Position numbers and translations under genes: made by a program | Shown: in pieces, positions 6,896-14,174 of the stretch | Position numbering within the stretch: position 1 is the stretch's first letter | How the letters are laid out: every line of letters begins with the position of its first letter | The notes under the pieces: generated by a model | What the model was told of the DNA's origin: nothing | The model's database searches: none | Seen by the model: only the letters and a program-made list of their open reading frames with translations | NCBI GenBank assembly: GCA_945876435.1 | Contig: CAMCOD010000018.1 | Coordinates: 1-34,102 of the forward strand | Reading direction: 5' to 3' | Source of the DNA: an uncultured Clostridia bacterium | Lineage (GTDB): Bacteria > Bacillota > Clostridia > Oscillospirales > Ruminococcaceae | DNA length: 34,102 nucleotides

Positions 6896-7354
6896 ATGAC
6901 TTTAACAGAAAAAGTTGCTTACCTGAAAGGCCTTGTTGAGGGCCTGGGCATCGACGAGACTACCAGCCAGGGCAAGGTAACTAAAGCGATCCTTGATGTT
7001 CTGAACGATATGGCTCTGTCCGTTGCTGATCTGGAAGACAGCACCTCTGAACTCTACGAAGAAGTAGAGGCTCTGGACGAAGACCTCGGCAATCTGGAAG
7101 ATGACTTCTATGAAGAAGAATACGACGAAGATGAGGACGAGGATGACGACGAAGATTGCGACTGTTGCTGTGACGAAATCTACGAAGTTGAATGTCCAAA
7201 TTGCCATGAGGAGATTTGCATCGACGGTGAGATCCTGGATAAGGGTTCCATTGAATGTCCAAACTGCGGCGAGAACCTGACCTTCGAAATCGAAGAGGAC
7301 GAAGATTGTGGTTGCTGCTGTGAAGACTGCTGCGATTGCGAACACGATCACTAA
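6896..7354 (+). CDS. CD1247 N-terminal-domain protein, acidic and Cys-rich
   Basis: This is a 152-residue protein. Residues 1-60 form the helical domain seen in clostridial CD1247-type proteins (MTLTEKVAYLKGLVEGLG). Then comes a run of Asp/Glu and a zinc-ribbon-like pair (CPNCHEEIC and CPNCGENL). It ends in a cluster of Cys, Asp and His. Metal binding is therefore likely; the cellular role is unknown. The start at ATG 6896 follows AAGGGGG, and an upstream in-frame ATG at 6839 lacks one. Neighbourhood downstream of efp is a recurrent arrangement in Clostridia (from memory). It could be a zinc or iron buffer or a transcription accessory factor, which is inference. Confidence 0.8.
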   Translation: MTLTEKVAYLKGLVEGLGIDETTSQGKVTKAILDVLNDMALSVADLEDSTSELYEEVEALDEDLGNLEDDFYEEEYDEDEDEDDDEDCDCCCDEIYEVECPNCHEEICIDGEILDKGSIECPNCGENLTFEIEEDEDCGCCCEDCCDCEHDH

Positions 7355-7375
7355 TCTTTTAAACACATGAGTCTT

Positions 7376-7413
7376 AAAATACAACAGTGGATTTGCGTCC
7401 GCTGTTGTATTTT
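7376..7413 (+). terminator. terminator after the CD1247-type gene, probably bidirectional
   Basis: AAAATACAACAG (7376-7387) pairs perfectly with CTGTTGTATTTT (7402-7413), with inner GGA (7389-7391) and TCC (7398-7400) helix. The A and T flanks allow termination in both directions. Confidence 0.9.
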
Positions 7414-7468
7414 CTGCATTATGGGGTATGAAAGATTCTGTGAATAATGTTATAAAGTGTTATGCTTC

Positions 7469-7484
7469 TTTGTTAATTAACAAA
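7469..7484 (+). promoter_or_regulatory. perfect palindrome upstream of apbE-rnf, possible operator
   Basis: TTTGTTAATTAACAAA is a perfect 16-bp palindrome 30 nt before the apbE start. Its half-sites (TTGTTAA/TTAACAA) match those of the clostridial redox repressor Rex, but Rex sites carry a 4-bp spacer that is missing here. A weak promoter (TATAAA 7451-7456 or TATGCT 7461-7466, no good -35) lies just upstream. Confidence 0.35.
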
Positions 7485-7513
7485 CGAGCCGTGCTGAAGC
7501 AAAGGAGAACGAT

Positions 7514-8578
7514 TTGATTACACAAAATCAACGGCGGCTTCTGGCGGCTATGCTTGCTGCGGCGGGAATTGCCGGCGGACTGTGGTTGGCTGGCTGCTAC
7601 CGGAAAGCAAATACACCCGCAATATCCACGGACTTTATTATGGACACCATAATTGAGCAAAAACTCTACGGGCAGCAGGCGGAAACGGCTGTTCAGGAAA
7701 TTTCCGCAGAATTACGGGATTTTGAAGCGCTTTTTTCCATGTATGTGGAGGGCAGCGCAATCAGCAGCCTGAATCAGGCTGCCGGAGAAGAGCCTGTCAA
7801 GCTTTCTGACCAGGTTTACCAGCTGCTGAAGCGCAGCAAAGGCTTGTCCCAACAGTCAGGTGGAGCTTTTGATATAACGATTGCTCCCCTAACCAAGGCA
7901 TGGGGAATTACCTCCAACAACCCTTCTGTTCCAACAGAAGCGGAGTTGGCGGCTGCCAAGTCTCTGGTAGACGTAGACAAATTGGTCCTTGACGATGAGG
8001 CACAAAGTGCCCAACTATTGGAGAAAGGGCAGGCTGTTGACCTGGGTGGTATCGCAAAGGGCGCGGCCTGCGACATTGTTCGTCAGGTTGCGGAGCAGTA
8101 TGATATTACATGCGGTTATGTTTCCATTGGCGGCAACATGGTTGTGCTGGAAAATAAGCCTTTGGGCCGGGATTTCTACTTTGGAGTCCGTGATCCGGAG
8201 GGAGACGCTTCTCAATCCATCTGCGCTGTTACACTTTATGGCAAAACAATGGCAACCACCGGCGGGTATGAACGCTTTTTCGAAGAAAACGGGGTAGTTT
8301 ACCATCATGTTTTGGACCCGGAAACCGGTTGGCCCGCTGACAGCGACCTGCTGAGCGTTTCGGTGATCAGCGAAGATGGTTTGCTGGCCGATTTTCTTTC
8401 CACAACCTTATTTGTTTTGGGTAAGGATGCAGTACTTTCCTGTCTGGAGCGCAGCGATTTTCAAATAATTGCTGTCGGAGAGGATCATACCGTTTACTGT
8501 TCCAGCTCACTGGAGGGGAAACTTCTCCCGTCCGGAGGAGATACTGCTTACCGTTTTGTTTATGGAGAAAGACAATGA
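7514..8578 (+). CDS. apbE: FAD:protein FMN transferase (lipoprotein)
   Basis: ApbE cuts FAD and attaches FMN covalently to Thr in target proteins, here presumably RnfD and RnfG encoded downstream. The start is TTG 7514, 7 nt after AAAGGAGA. A lipoprotein signal ends in LAGC with lipid-bearing Cys28, so it acts outside the membrane. Family blocks are in order: FIMDTI, SGGAFDITIAPLTKAWG, VDLGGIAKGAACD, MATTGGYERFF and HHVLDPETGWP with the metal/FAD-binding residues. The 354-residue length is normal. Its stop overlaps the next start (ATGA). It heads the rnf operon, which supports a dedicated role. Confidence 0.93.
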   Translation: MITQNQRRLLAAMLAAAGIAGGLWLAGCYRKANTPAISTDFIMDTIIEQKLYGQQAETAVQEISAELRDFEALFSMYVEGSAISSLNQAAGEEPVKLSDQVYQLLKRSKGLSQQSGGAFDITIAPLTKAWGITSNNPSVPTEAELAAAKSLVDVDKLVLDDEAQSAQLLEKGQAVDLGGIAKGAACDIVRQVAEQYDITCGYVSIGGNMVVLENKPLGRDFYFGVRDPEGDASQSICAVTLYGKTMATTGGYERFFEENGVVYHHVLDPETGWPADSDLLSVSVISEDGLLADFLSTTLFVLGKDAVLSCLERSDFQIIAVGEDHTVYCSSSLEGKLLPSGGDTAYRFVYGERQ

Positions 8579-9090
8579 AGCAAAAAAATAACAGCAAACA
8601 GATCCGGCGCGTGGCGCTGATGGGTTTGTTCTTTGCCATGTCGCTCACCTTCTCCTTTTTGGAAAATATGGTGGTGATCCCGGGACTTCCGCCGGGAATC
8701 AAGCTGGGACTTTCCAATCTGGTGACCATGTACTGCCTGTTTTTCCTGGGCAAAGGTTCTGCCTATGGGCTTGCTTTGCTGAAAGGTTTGTTTGTCTTTC
8801 TGACAAGAGGCCCAGTAGGCGCATTTTTAAGCCTCTGCGGCGGTCTTTTGTCGGTTACGGTTATGGCGATCGCCGATTTTGGAACAAAAAAACGGCTTAG
8901 CTATACTGCGCTCAGCATCCTGGGTGCAGTCAGCCATAATGTCGGACAGCTTATTGCAGCTCGTTTTCTGGTAAATCAATTTTTGTTTTACTATATTCCG
9001 GTGCTGCTGCTTTCCGGCCTTGTTATGGGAGTTCTAACCGGAACAATGTTCGGGTATCTGGCTCCTTATTTGAAGAAAATTGATTGTTGA
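8575..9090 (+). CDS. Gx transporter / HepS-like membrane protein
   Basis: This 171-residue integral membrane protein has about five hydrophobic segments and the signature VIPGLPPGIKLGLSNLVTMYCLFFLG, with GPVGAFLSLCGGLLS in the middle. It belongs to the family labelled 'Gx transporter' or 'heptaprenyl diphosphate synthase component I'. The fold resembles ECF transporter substrate-binding subunits, and the enzyme label is doubtful. Such genes recur beside apbE and rnf genes, suggesting import of a flavin- or quinone-related compound, but this is inference. It overlaps apbE by 4 nt, so translation is coupled. GTCGC and other regions show no truncation. Confidence 0.8.
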   Translation: MKQKNNSKQIRRVALMGLFFAMSLTFSFLENMVVIPGLPPGIKLGLSNLVTMYCLFFLGKGSAYGLALLKGLFVFLTRGPVGAFLSLCGGLLSVTVMAIADFGTKKRLSYTALSILGAVSHNVGQLIAARFLVNQFLFYYIPVLLLSGLVMGVLTGTMFGYLAPYLKKIDC

Positions 9091-9159
9091 TCCATATAAG
9101 GGATGGATTGCAATAGATTCTTTGTGCTGATGCGGCACGAAGAGGAAAAGTTTAATGTA

Positions 9160-10482
9160 ATGGGGGCAAAAATCGTGTCAAACAATGGTAAAAAAACATT
9201 GCATGGGGTACACGCGCCACACTTCAAGAATACCACGGAATTGGTACCGGAAGTGATGCCCGTCCCGGAGAAGGTGTACATCTCCCTGCACCAGCACATG
9301 GGCGCACCCTGCGAGCCGCTGGTTAAGAAAGGAGATACCGTCAAGGTTGGTCAATTGATCGGTGACACCAGTGCATTTATGAGCGCGAAAACACACTCCA
9401 GTGTTTCCGGTACGGTTGAAGCGATCACTACCATGACCACCAGCATGGGCGGAACGGATCAGTATGTGGTTATTAAAACCGATGGTCTGCAGGAAGTATC
9501 AGAAGAGGTAAAACCACCGGTGGTTACCAACTACCAGGAGTTCCTGACGGCTGTTAAAAACTCCGGTCTGGTTGGCTTGGGCGGCGCCGGTTTCCCAACC
9601 TTCGTAAAGTTTAATCTGAAAGATTTGAACATGGTGGATACCTTGGTGATCAACGCTGCGGAGTGTGAGCCGTACATCACCACCGACTACCGCACCTGTA
9701 TGGACAAAACCAAAGAGTTGCTGGCCGGTGCCCGTGCCATCGCGAAATATCTGGAACTGAAGGATATTTACATCGGTATCGAGGACAACAAGCCAAAAGC
9801 CATCGAACTGCTGGAAAAAGAAACGAAGGATGATCCCGCTTTCCATATTGTTTCTATGAAGGCAAGCTATCCAAAGGGCGCAGAAAAAGTGATCGTTTAT
9901 GAGACCACCGGTCGTGTGATCAAAGAGGGACAGCTGCCCTTCCAGGCCGGCGTTATTGTCAGCAATGTTACTTCCGTCGCTTTTCTGGGCGAATATCTGG
10001 AAACCGGTATGCCTTTGGTGACCAGAACCCTGACCATTGATGGATCTGCCATCGCCAATCCGAAGAATGTTGTTGCGCCAATCGGTGCTATGTTCGAGGA
10101 TATCGTGAATTTCTGCGGCGGCTATAAGGAAGAACCGGTGAAAATGCTCATGGGCGGCCCAATGATGGGCATCACCATCTATACGGATAACCTTCCTATG
10201 GTGAAAAATAACAACGCCATGCTGGCTTTCGGCGCGGAACAGGCAAAAGTTTATGAAGAAACAGCCTGCATCCGCTGCGGCCGCTGTGTTCGTGCCTGCC
10301 CAATGTCTCTGATGCCCGCGGCAATCGAGACTGCTTATAAGCTGAAGAAAGAGGACGAACTGAAAGCGCTGAAAGTCAACCTCTGCATCGAGTGCGGCTG
10401 CTGCTCTTATGTATGTCCGGCCCATCGTCAGCTTGTGGTAACCAACAAAATGGCAAAACGAATGATTGCTCCAAAAAAATAA
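9160..10482 (+). CDS. rnfC: Rnf complex subunit RnfC
   Basis: RnfC is the peripheral subunit that exchanges electrons with NAD(H) and binds FMN and two [4Fe-4S] clusters. From ATG 9160 it has 440 residues. GTG 9175, preceded by GGGGG, is an equally plausible start and gives SNNGKKTLHGVHAPHFKN. The HMGAPCEPLVKKGDTV segment is a biotinyl-lipoyl-like domain. The GLGGAGFPTFVKF motif is the NADH/FMN-binding Rossmann-like region shared with NuoF. Clusters near the C-terminus are CIRCGRCVRACP and CIECGCCSYVCP. The downstream spacing of 15 nt places it in one operon with rnfDGEAB. Confidence 0.95.
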   Translation: MGAKIVSNNGKKTLHGVHAPHFKNTTELVPEVMPVPEKVYISLHQHMGAPCEPLVKKGDTVKVGQLIGDTSAFMSAKTHSSVSGTVEAITTMTTSMGGTDQYVVIKTDGLQEVSEEVKPPVVTNYQEFLTAVKNSGLVGLGGAGFPTFVKFNLKDLNMVDTLVINAAECEPYITTDYRTCMDKTKELLAGARAIAKYLELKDIYIGIEDNKPKAIELLEKETKDDPAFHIVSMKASYPKGAEKVIVYETTGRVIKEGQLPFQAGVIVSNVTSVAFLGEYLETGMPLVTRTLTIDGSAIANPKNVVAPIGAMFEDIVNFCGGYKEEPVKMLMGGPMMGITIYTDNLPMVKNNNAMLAFGAEQAKVYEETACIRCGRCVRACPMSLMPAAIETAYKLKKEDELKALKVNLCIECGCCSYVCPAHRQLVVTNKMAKRMIAPKK

Positions 10483-10497
10483 TAGAGGTGATACACT

Positions 10498-11424
10498 TTG
10501 AAAAGCAAATTGATGGTATCTCCATCTCCACACATCCATGATGCCGTATCCACACAGAGCATCATGCGGGATGTTCTGATTGCACTGGTTCCTGCGCTGG
10601 TAGCCTCTGTTATTATTTTTGGCTTCCGCGCACTGGTTTTAACCGCTGTCTGCATTGCAGCCTGCGTTGTATTTGAGTATCTGACCCGCCGTATTCTGGG
10701 CCGCAGCAATACGATCTCCGATCTGAGCGCTGCTGTCACCGGTATGCTGCTGGCCTTTAACCTGCCGGTTGGACTTCCTCTCTGGATGGCTGTTCTGGGC
10801 TGTTTCTTCGCTATTGTAGTAGTAAAACAGCTCTTCGGCGGCATTGGCCAGAACTTTGCCAACCCGGCAATCGCGGCTCGTATTTTCCTGCTGCTGTCCT
10901 TCTCTCTGCCTATGACTACCTGGGTTCAGGTCAACCAGGTTTCCGGCGCAACCCCTCTGGCACAGATGGCTCTGGCAAGAGCAGGGGAAACACAGACTCT
11001 GCCAAGCCTGCTGGATATGTTCCTGGGCGTTCGCGGCGGCTGTCTTGGTGAGACCTGCGCACTGGCGCTGATCATCGGCGGTATCTATCTGATCGCCCGC
11101 AAGGTAATTACTCCAACTATTCCGCTGGCCTTTATCGGCGGTGTCGCTGTTTTTGCTCTGCTTCTGGGTGAAAATCCGCTGTATCATGTAATGAGCGGCG
11201 GTTGTTTGATCGGCGCGATCTTCATGGCAACCGATTACACCACTTCTCCGGTAACCGAAAAGGGTAAACTGATCTTTGGTCTGGGCTGTGCCGCTCTTAC
11301 TATGCTGATCCGCGTGTTTGGCTCGTATCCGGAAGGTGTTTCCTACGCTATCCTGCTGATGAACATCATTTGTCCACTGATCAACCGTGTAACCAAATCC
11401 AAACCGTTCGGAGGTGTTCAGTAA
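10498..11424 (+). CDS. rnfD: Rnf complex subunit RnfD
   Basis: RnfD is a membrane subunit with covalent FMN. The start is TTG 10498 after AGAGGTG. The 308-residue protein has the N-terminal SPSPHIHD segment, about nine to ten hydrophobic helices and the flavinylation motif VSGATPLAQ, with Thr152 as the expected FMN acceptor for ApbE. The FMATDYTTSPVT segment near the C-terminus is also conserved. The Rnf complex couples ferredoxin oxidation and NAD+ reduction to Na+ or H+ export. Its stop overlaps rnfG's start (TAATG), so translation is coupled. Confidence 0.95.
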   Translation: MKSKLMVSPSPHIHDAVSTQSIMRDVLIALVPALVASVIIFGFRALVLTAVCIAACVVFEYLTRRILGRSNTISDLSAAVTGMLLAFNLPVGLPLWMAVLGCFFAIVVVKQLFGGIGQNFANPAIAARIFLLLSFSLPMTTWVQVNQVSGATPLAQMALARAGETQTLPSLLDMFLGVRGGCLGETCALALIIGGIYLIARKVITPTIPLAFIGGVAVFALLLGENPLYHVMSGGCLIGAIFMATDYTTSPVTEKGKLIFGLGCAALTMLIRVFGSYPEGVSYAILLMNIICPLINRVTKSKPFGGVQ

Positions 11425-11939
11425 TGAAAGATTATATCATTCCTACCGTGGTTTTGGGTGTAATCTGCCTGGTCATCACCGCGTTCCTGGCGTTTACATA
11501 TAATGTGACCCAGCCAATTATTGAGGAAAATAACCGCAAAGCCGCGGAAGAAAGCCGCGCTCAGGTACTTTCCGAAGCGGACGGTTTCGAAGAAGTCACC
11601 GGTAACTTCCCGGAAAACACCGTTGACGCTTACAAAGCCACCAATGGTGTGGGCTACGCCATTACCGTAACCGCAAAAGGTTATGACAGCACCCCGCTGA
11701 AAGTCATGATCGGCATCAAAGCGGACGGTACCATCGAAAAACTGAATATTCTGCAAAACTCGGAAACACCGGGTCTGGGCAGCAAGGTTTCCGATGAGTC
11801 CTTCACCAGCCAGTTTGTCGGCATGGACAGCTCCATGAGCGGTTATGAGATGATCGCGGGCGCGACCCGTTCTTCCACAGCCATGAAAAAAGCTGTTTTG
11901 ACCGCCTATGAAGTATTTGATATCGTGAAAGGAGAGTAG
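11424..11939 (+). CDS. rnfG: Rnf complex subunit RnfG
   Basis: RnfG has one N-terminal membrane helix (residues 5-27) and an FMN-binding domain on the outer face. The flavinylation motif is AGATRSST, with Thr148 as the predicted FMN acceptor. The start is ATG 11424 with GGAGGT upstream. A longer in-frame opening at 11370 lies inside rnfD and is rejected. ETPGLGSKV is the characteristic block before the flavin site. At 171 residues it is somewhat shorter than proteobacterial homologues but normal for Clostridia. rnfE begins 5 nt after the stop. Confidence 0.93.
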   Translation: MKDYIIPTVVLGVICLVITAFLAFTYNVTQPIIEENNRKAAEESRAQVLSEADGFEEVTGNFPENTVDAYKATNGVGYAITVTAKGYDSTPLKVMIGIKADGTIEKLNILQNSETPGLGSKVSDESFTSQFVGMDSSMSGYEMIAGATRSSTAMKKAVLTAYEVFDIVKGE

Positions 11940-11944
11940 GGAAT

Positions 11945-12643
11945 ATGGATAAAGAAAAAATCAGCCTGTCCGTCCTTACCAAAGGTATCATTAAAGAGAA
12001 CCCGGTTCTCGTGCTGATTTTGGGTACCTGTCCAACTCTGGCAGTTACTACGCTGGCAGTCAATGGTATCGGTATGGGCCTTGCAGCAACCTTTGTACTG
12101 GTTTGCTCCAATATTGTAATCTCTCTGCTGAAAAATGTGATTCCCGACAAGGTCCGCATTCCTTGTTACATTGTTATTATTGCAGGTTTTGTAACCATTC
12201 TCAGCTCCTTGCTGGAGGCGTTCTTCCCAAGTATTTACAGCGCGCTGGGTCTGTTCCTGCAGCTCATTGTTGTTAACTGCATTATTTTGGGCCGCGCGGA
12301 GATGTTCGCTAGCAAAAACGGCGTTGTCGCTTCTGCTTTGGACGGCCTTGGCATGGGTCTTGGTTTTACACTGGCTCTGCTGATGATTGGTTCCATCCGT
12401 GAGATCCTGGGCGCAGGCACCTGGTTCGGCATTCCGCTGACCGTTAACCTGTTCTCTCCAATCTCTATCTTTATTCTTGCCCCTGGCGGCTTCTTTGTTT
12501 ACGGCTGCGTCATCGCTCTGGTCAATAAACTGACCAAAGGCCGTGCCATTAAGAAAAAGGACTTCAGCTGCGAAGGCTGTCCGAGTGCCGGCGCCTGCGG
12601 TTCCTGCTCCGGCTGCTCTGCGGAGAAAGGAGAGAATAAATAA
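11945..12643 (+). CDS. rnfE: Rnf complex subunit RnfE with Cys-rich tail
   Basis: RnfE is an integral membrane subunit homologous to NqrD and paired with RnfA in the ion-translocating core. The protein has 232 residues with about six membrane helices and the conserved NPVLVLILGTCPTLAVT opening. The last ~27 residues are unusual: after a basic stop-transfer (KGRAIKKKDF) come five cysteines spaced C-x2-C-x5-C-x2-C-x2-C. That could bind a metal or cluster. The extension keeps the reading frame to the natural stop, and rnfA's ATG overlaps that stop (TAATG), so it is not an artefact of a lost stop codon. Confidence 0.93.
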   Translation: MDKEKISLSVLTKGIIKENPVLVLILGTCPTLAVTTLAVNGIGMGLAATFVLVCSNIVISLLKNVIPDKVRIPCYIVIIAGFVTILSSLLEAFFPSIYSALGLFLQLIVVNCIILGRAEMFASKNGVVASALDGLGMGLGFTLALLMIGSIREILGAGTWFGIPLTVNLFSPISIFILAPGGFFVYGCVIALVNKLTKGRAIKKKDFSCEGCPSAGACGSCSGCSAEKGENK

Positions 12644-13242
12644 TGGAAATTTTCAAAAATATGATGTATATTTTGATGACATCTGCCATTGTTGAAAACG
12701 TTGTTCTCGCCAAATTCCTGGGCTGCTGCCCATTCCTTGGCGTATCCAAAAAGCTGGACTCCGCAGTGGGCATGAGTTCTGCGGTTATCTTCGTTATGAT
12801 CATGGCAACTGCCGTTACCTGGCCGATCTACACCTTTATGCTGGAACCAAACGGCCTGGGCTATTTGCAGACCATCGTTTTCATTCTGGTTATCGCGGCT
12901 CTGGTACAGCTGGTGGAATTTATCATGAAAAAATACATGAAACCCTTGTATCAGGCGCTGGGTGTATACCTGCCTCTGATCACAACCAACTGTGCTGTAC
13001 TTGGTCTGACCCTTCTGAACCTGGAAAACCACTATGGTTTCCTGGAATCTCTGGTAAATGCACTGGGTTCCGGTATCGGTTTTATGATCGCTATGGTTCT
13101 CTTTGCCGGTGTGCGCGGTAAAATGGAAAGCTGCGATTTCCCGGAAAGCTTCAAAGGCATTCCGTCCACGCTGATCGCCGCTTCCATCGTGTCCATGTCC
13201 TTCATGGGCTTTGCCGATGTAGCCAACGGCATCTTCAGATAA
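12643..13242 (+). CDS. rnfA: Rnf complex subunit RnfA
   Basis: RnfA (NqrE homologue) is a six-helix membrane protein. It shows the conserved ENVVLAKFLGCCPFLGVSKK segment with the half-buried cysteine thought to help hold an iron-sulfur cluster at the RnfA/RnfE interface. The mirrored PLITTNCAVLGLTL holds the second such cysteine. At 199 residues it is of usual length. Its ATG overlaps the rnfE stop, and rnfB follows after 16 nt with AGGGAGG, so all are in the same transcript. Confidence 0.95.
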   Translation: MEIFKNMMYILMTSAIVENVVLAKFLGCCPFLGVSKKLDSAVGMSSAVIFVMIMATAVTWPIYTFMLEPNGLGYLQTIVFILVIAALVQLVEFIMKKYMKPLYQALGVYLPLITTNCAVLGLTLLNLENHYGFLESLVNALGSGIGFMIAMVLFAGVRGKMESCDFPESFKGIPSTLIAASIVSMSFMGFADVANGIFR

Positions 13243-13258
13243 GGGAGGAGAGGATAGT

Positions 13259-14050
13259 ATGTTCGAAACCATTCTGACTCCGGTTATTATTGTTGCCGCT
13301 ATCGGCCTGATTGCCGGCCTGATCCTTTCCATCGCATCCAAGGTTTTTGCTGTGGAAGTGGACGAAACTGCCGCAAAAGTCCGGGAAGTGCTTCCCGGCG
13401 CAAACTGCGGTGCCTGCGGCTGTGCCGGCTGTGACGAATACGCCGCCAAGCTGGCCAAAGGGGAAGCGGAGCCGAATCTGTGTACCGTAGGCGGCGCTGC
13501 AGTCGCTGCCAAAATCGGTTCCATTCTCGGTGTGGAAGTTGGCGCAATGGAGGCCAAGAAGGCCGTTGTTAAATGCCGCGGCCATCTGGAAACTACCGAT
13601 TACATCATGAATTACACCGGTCCAAAAAGCTGTGCCGTTGCAAAAATGTACTACGGCGGCCGCACCAGCTGCAACTTCGCTTGCCTGGGCTACGGCGACT
13701 GTGTAGCTGCCTGCCCATACAATGCCATTCACATTGTCAATAATATTGCCTATGTAGACGAAAGCATGTGTGTAGGCTGCGGAGCCTGCTCCAAGGTTTG
13801 CCCGCAGAGTATTCTGGAGGTTATTCCTGCCGCTCAGAAAACCTGGGTTGCCTGCTCCTCCAAAGAGAATGCGCTGGGTACTCGCAAGGTCTGCACCAAC
13901 GGCTGCTTGGGCTGCAAAAAATGTGAACGCACTTGCGAATTCGGTGCCATTACCGTTACCGATAACCGTGCTCACATCGATCCGTCCAAATGCACCAACT
14001 GCGGTAAATGCGCGGAGGCTTGCCCGACCCACTGCATCCATATGGCTTAG
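13259..14050 (+). CDS. rnfB: Rnf complex ferredoxin-type subunit RnfB
   Basis: RnfB takes electrons from reduced ferredoxin. One N-terminal membrane helix (about residues 5-27) is followed by the NCGACGCAGCDEYA cluster-binding domain (about residues 46-59). Ferredoxin motifs then follow: CNFACLGYGDCVAACP, CVGCGACSKVCP, CTNGCLGCKKCERTC and CTNCGKCAEACP. The 263-residue length and multi-cluster layout are typical of clostridial RnfB. It is the last gene of the operon, followed by a strong terminator at 14059-14087. Confidence 0.95.
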   Translation: MFETILTPVIIVAAIGLIAGLILSIASKVFAVEVDETAAKVREVLPGANCGACGCAGCDEYAAKLAKGEAEPNLCTVGGAAVAAKIGSILGVEVGAMEAKKAVVKCRGHLETTDYIMNYTGPKSCAVAKMYYGGRTSCNFACLGYGDCVAACPYNAIHIVNNIAYVDESMCVGCGACSKVCPQSILEVIPAAQKTWVACSSKENALGTRKVCTNGCLGCKKCERTCEFGAITVTDNRAHIDPSKCTNCGKCAEACPTHCIHMA

Positions 14051-14058
14051 TTTTCCTG

Positions 14059-14087
14059 AAAACGCCCACCAAAAGGTGGGCGTTTTT
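14059..14087 (+). terminator. terminator of the apbE-rnf operon
   Basis: AAAACGCCCACC (14059-14070) pairs with GGTGGGCGTTTT (14075-14086) around an AAAA loop, with a T run. This is a perfect 12-bp stem. Confidence 0.93.
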
Positions 14088-14110
14088 CTTTGCGGGCCGA
14101 TACGTTTTCC

Positions 14111-14140
14111 TTGACAAAGTTCCTTGTAACGGGCTATACT
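14111..14140 (+). promoter_or_regulatory. promoter of trmB
   Basis: TTGACA (14111-14116) and TATACT (14135-14140) are separated by 18 nt, 35 nt upstream of the trmB start. Confidence 0.8.
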
Positions 14141-14174
14141 TAGCAATACAACATGAACAGGAAGGAAATCAGCT

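Noticed and set aside
9499..10539. 346-residue reverse-strand open frame over rnfC
   Set aside because: Shadow of RnfC; antisense product is His/Phe-rich with no family features.
12499..13557. 352-residue reverse-strand open frame over rnfE-rnfA-rnfB
   Set aside because: Spans three genes that overlap or adjoin on the + strand; no start signal.
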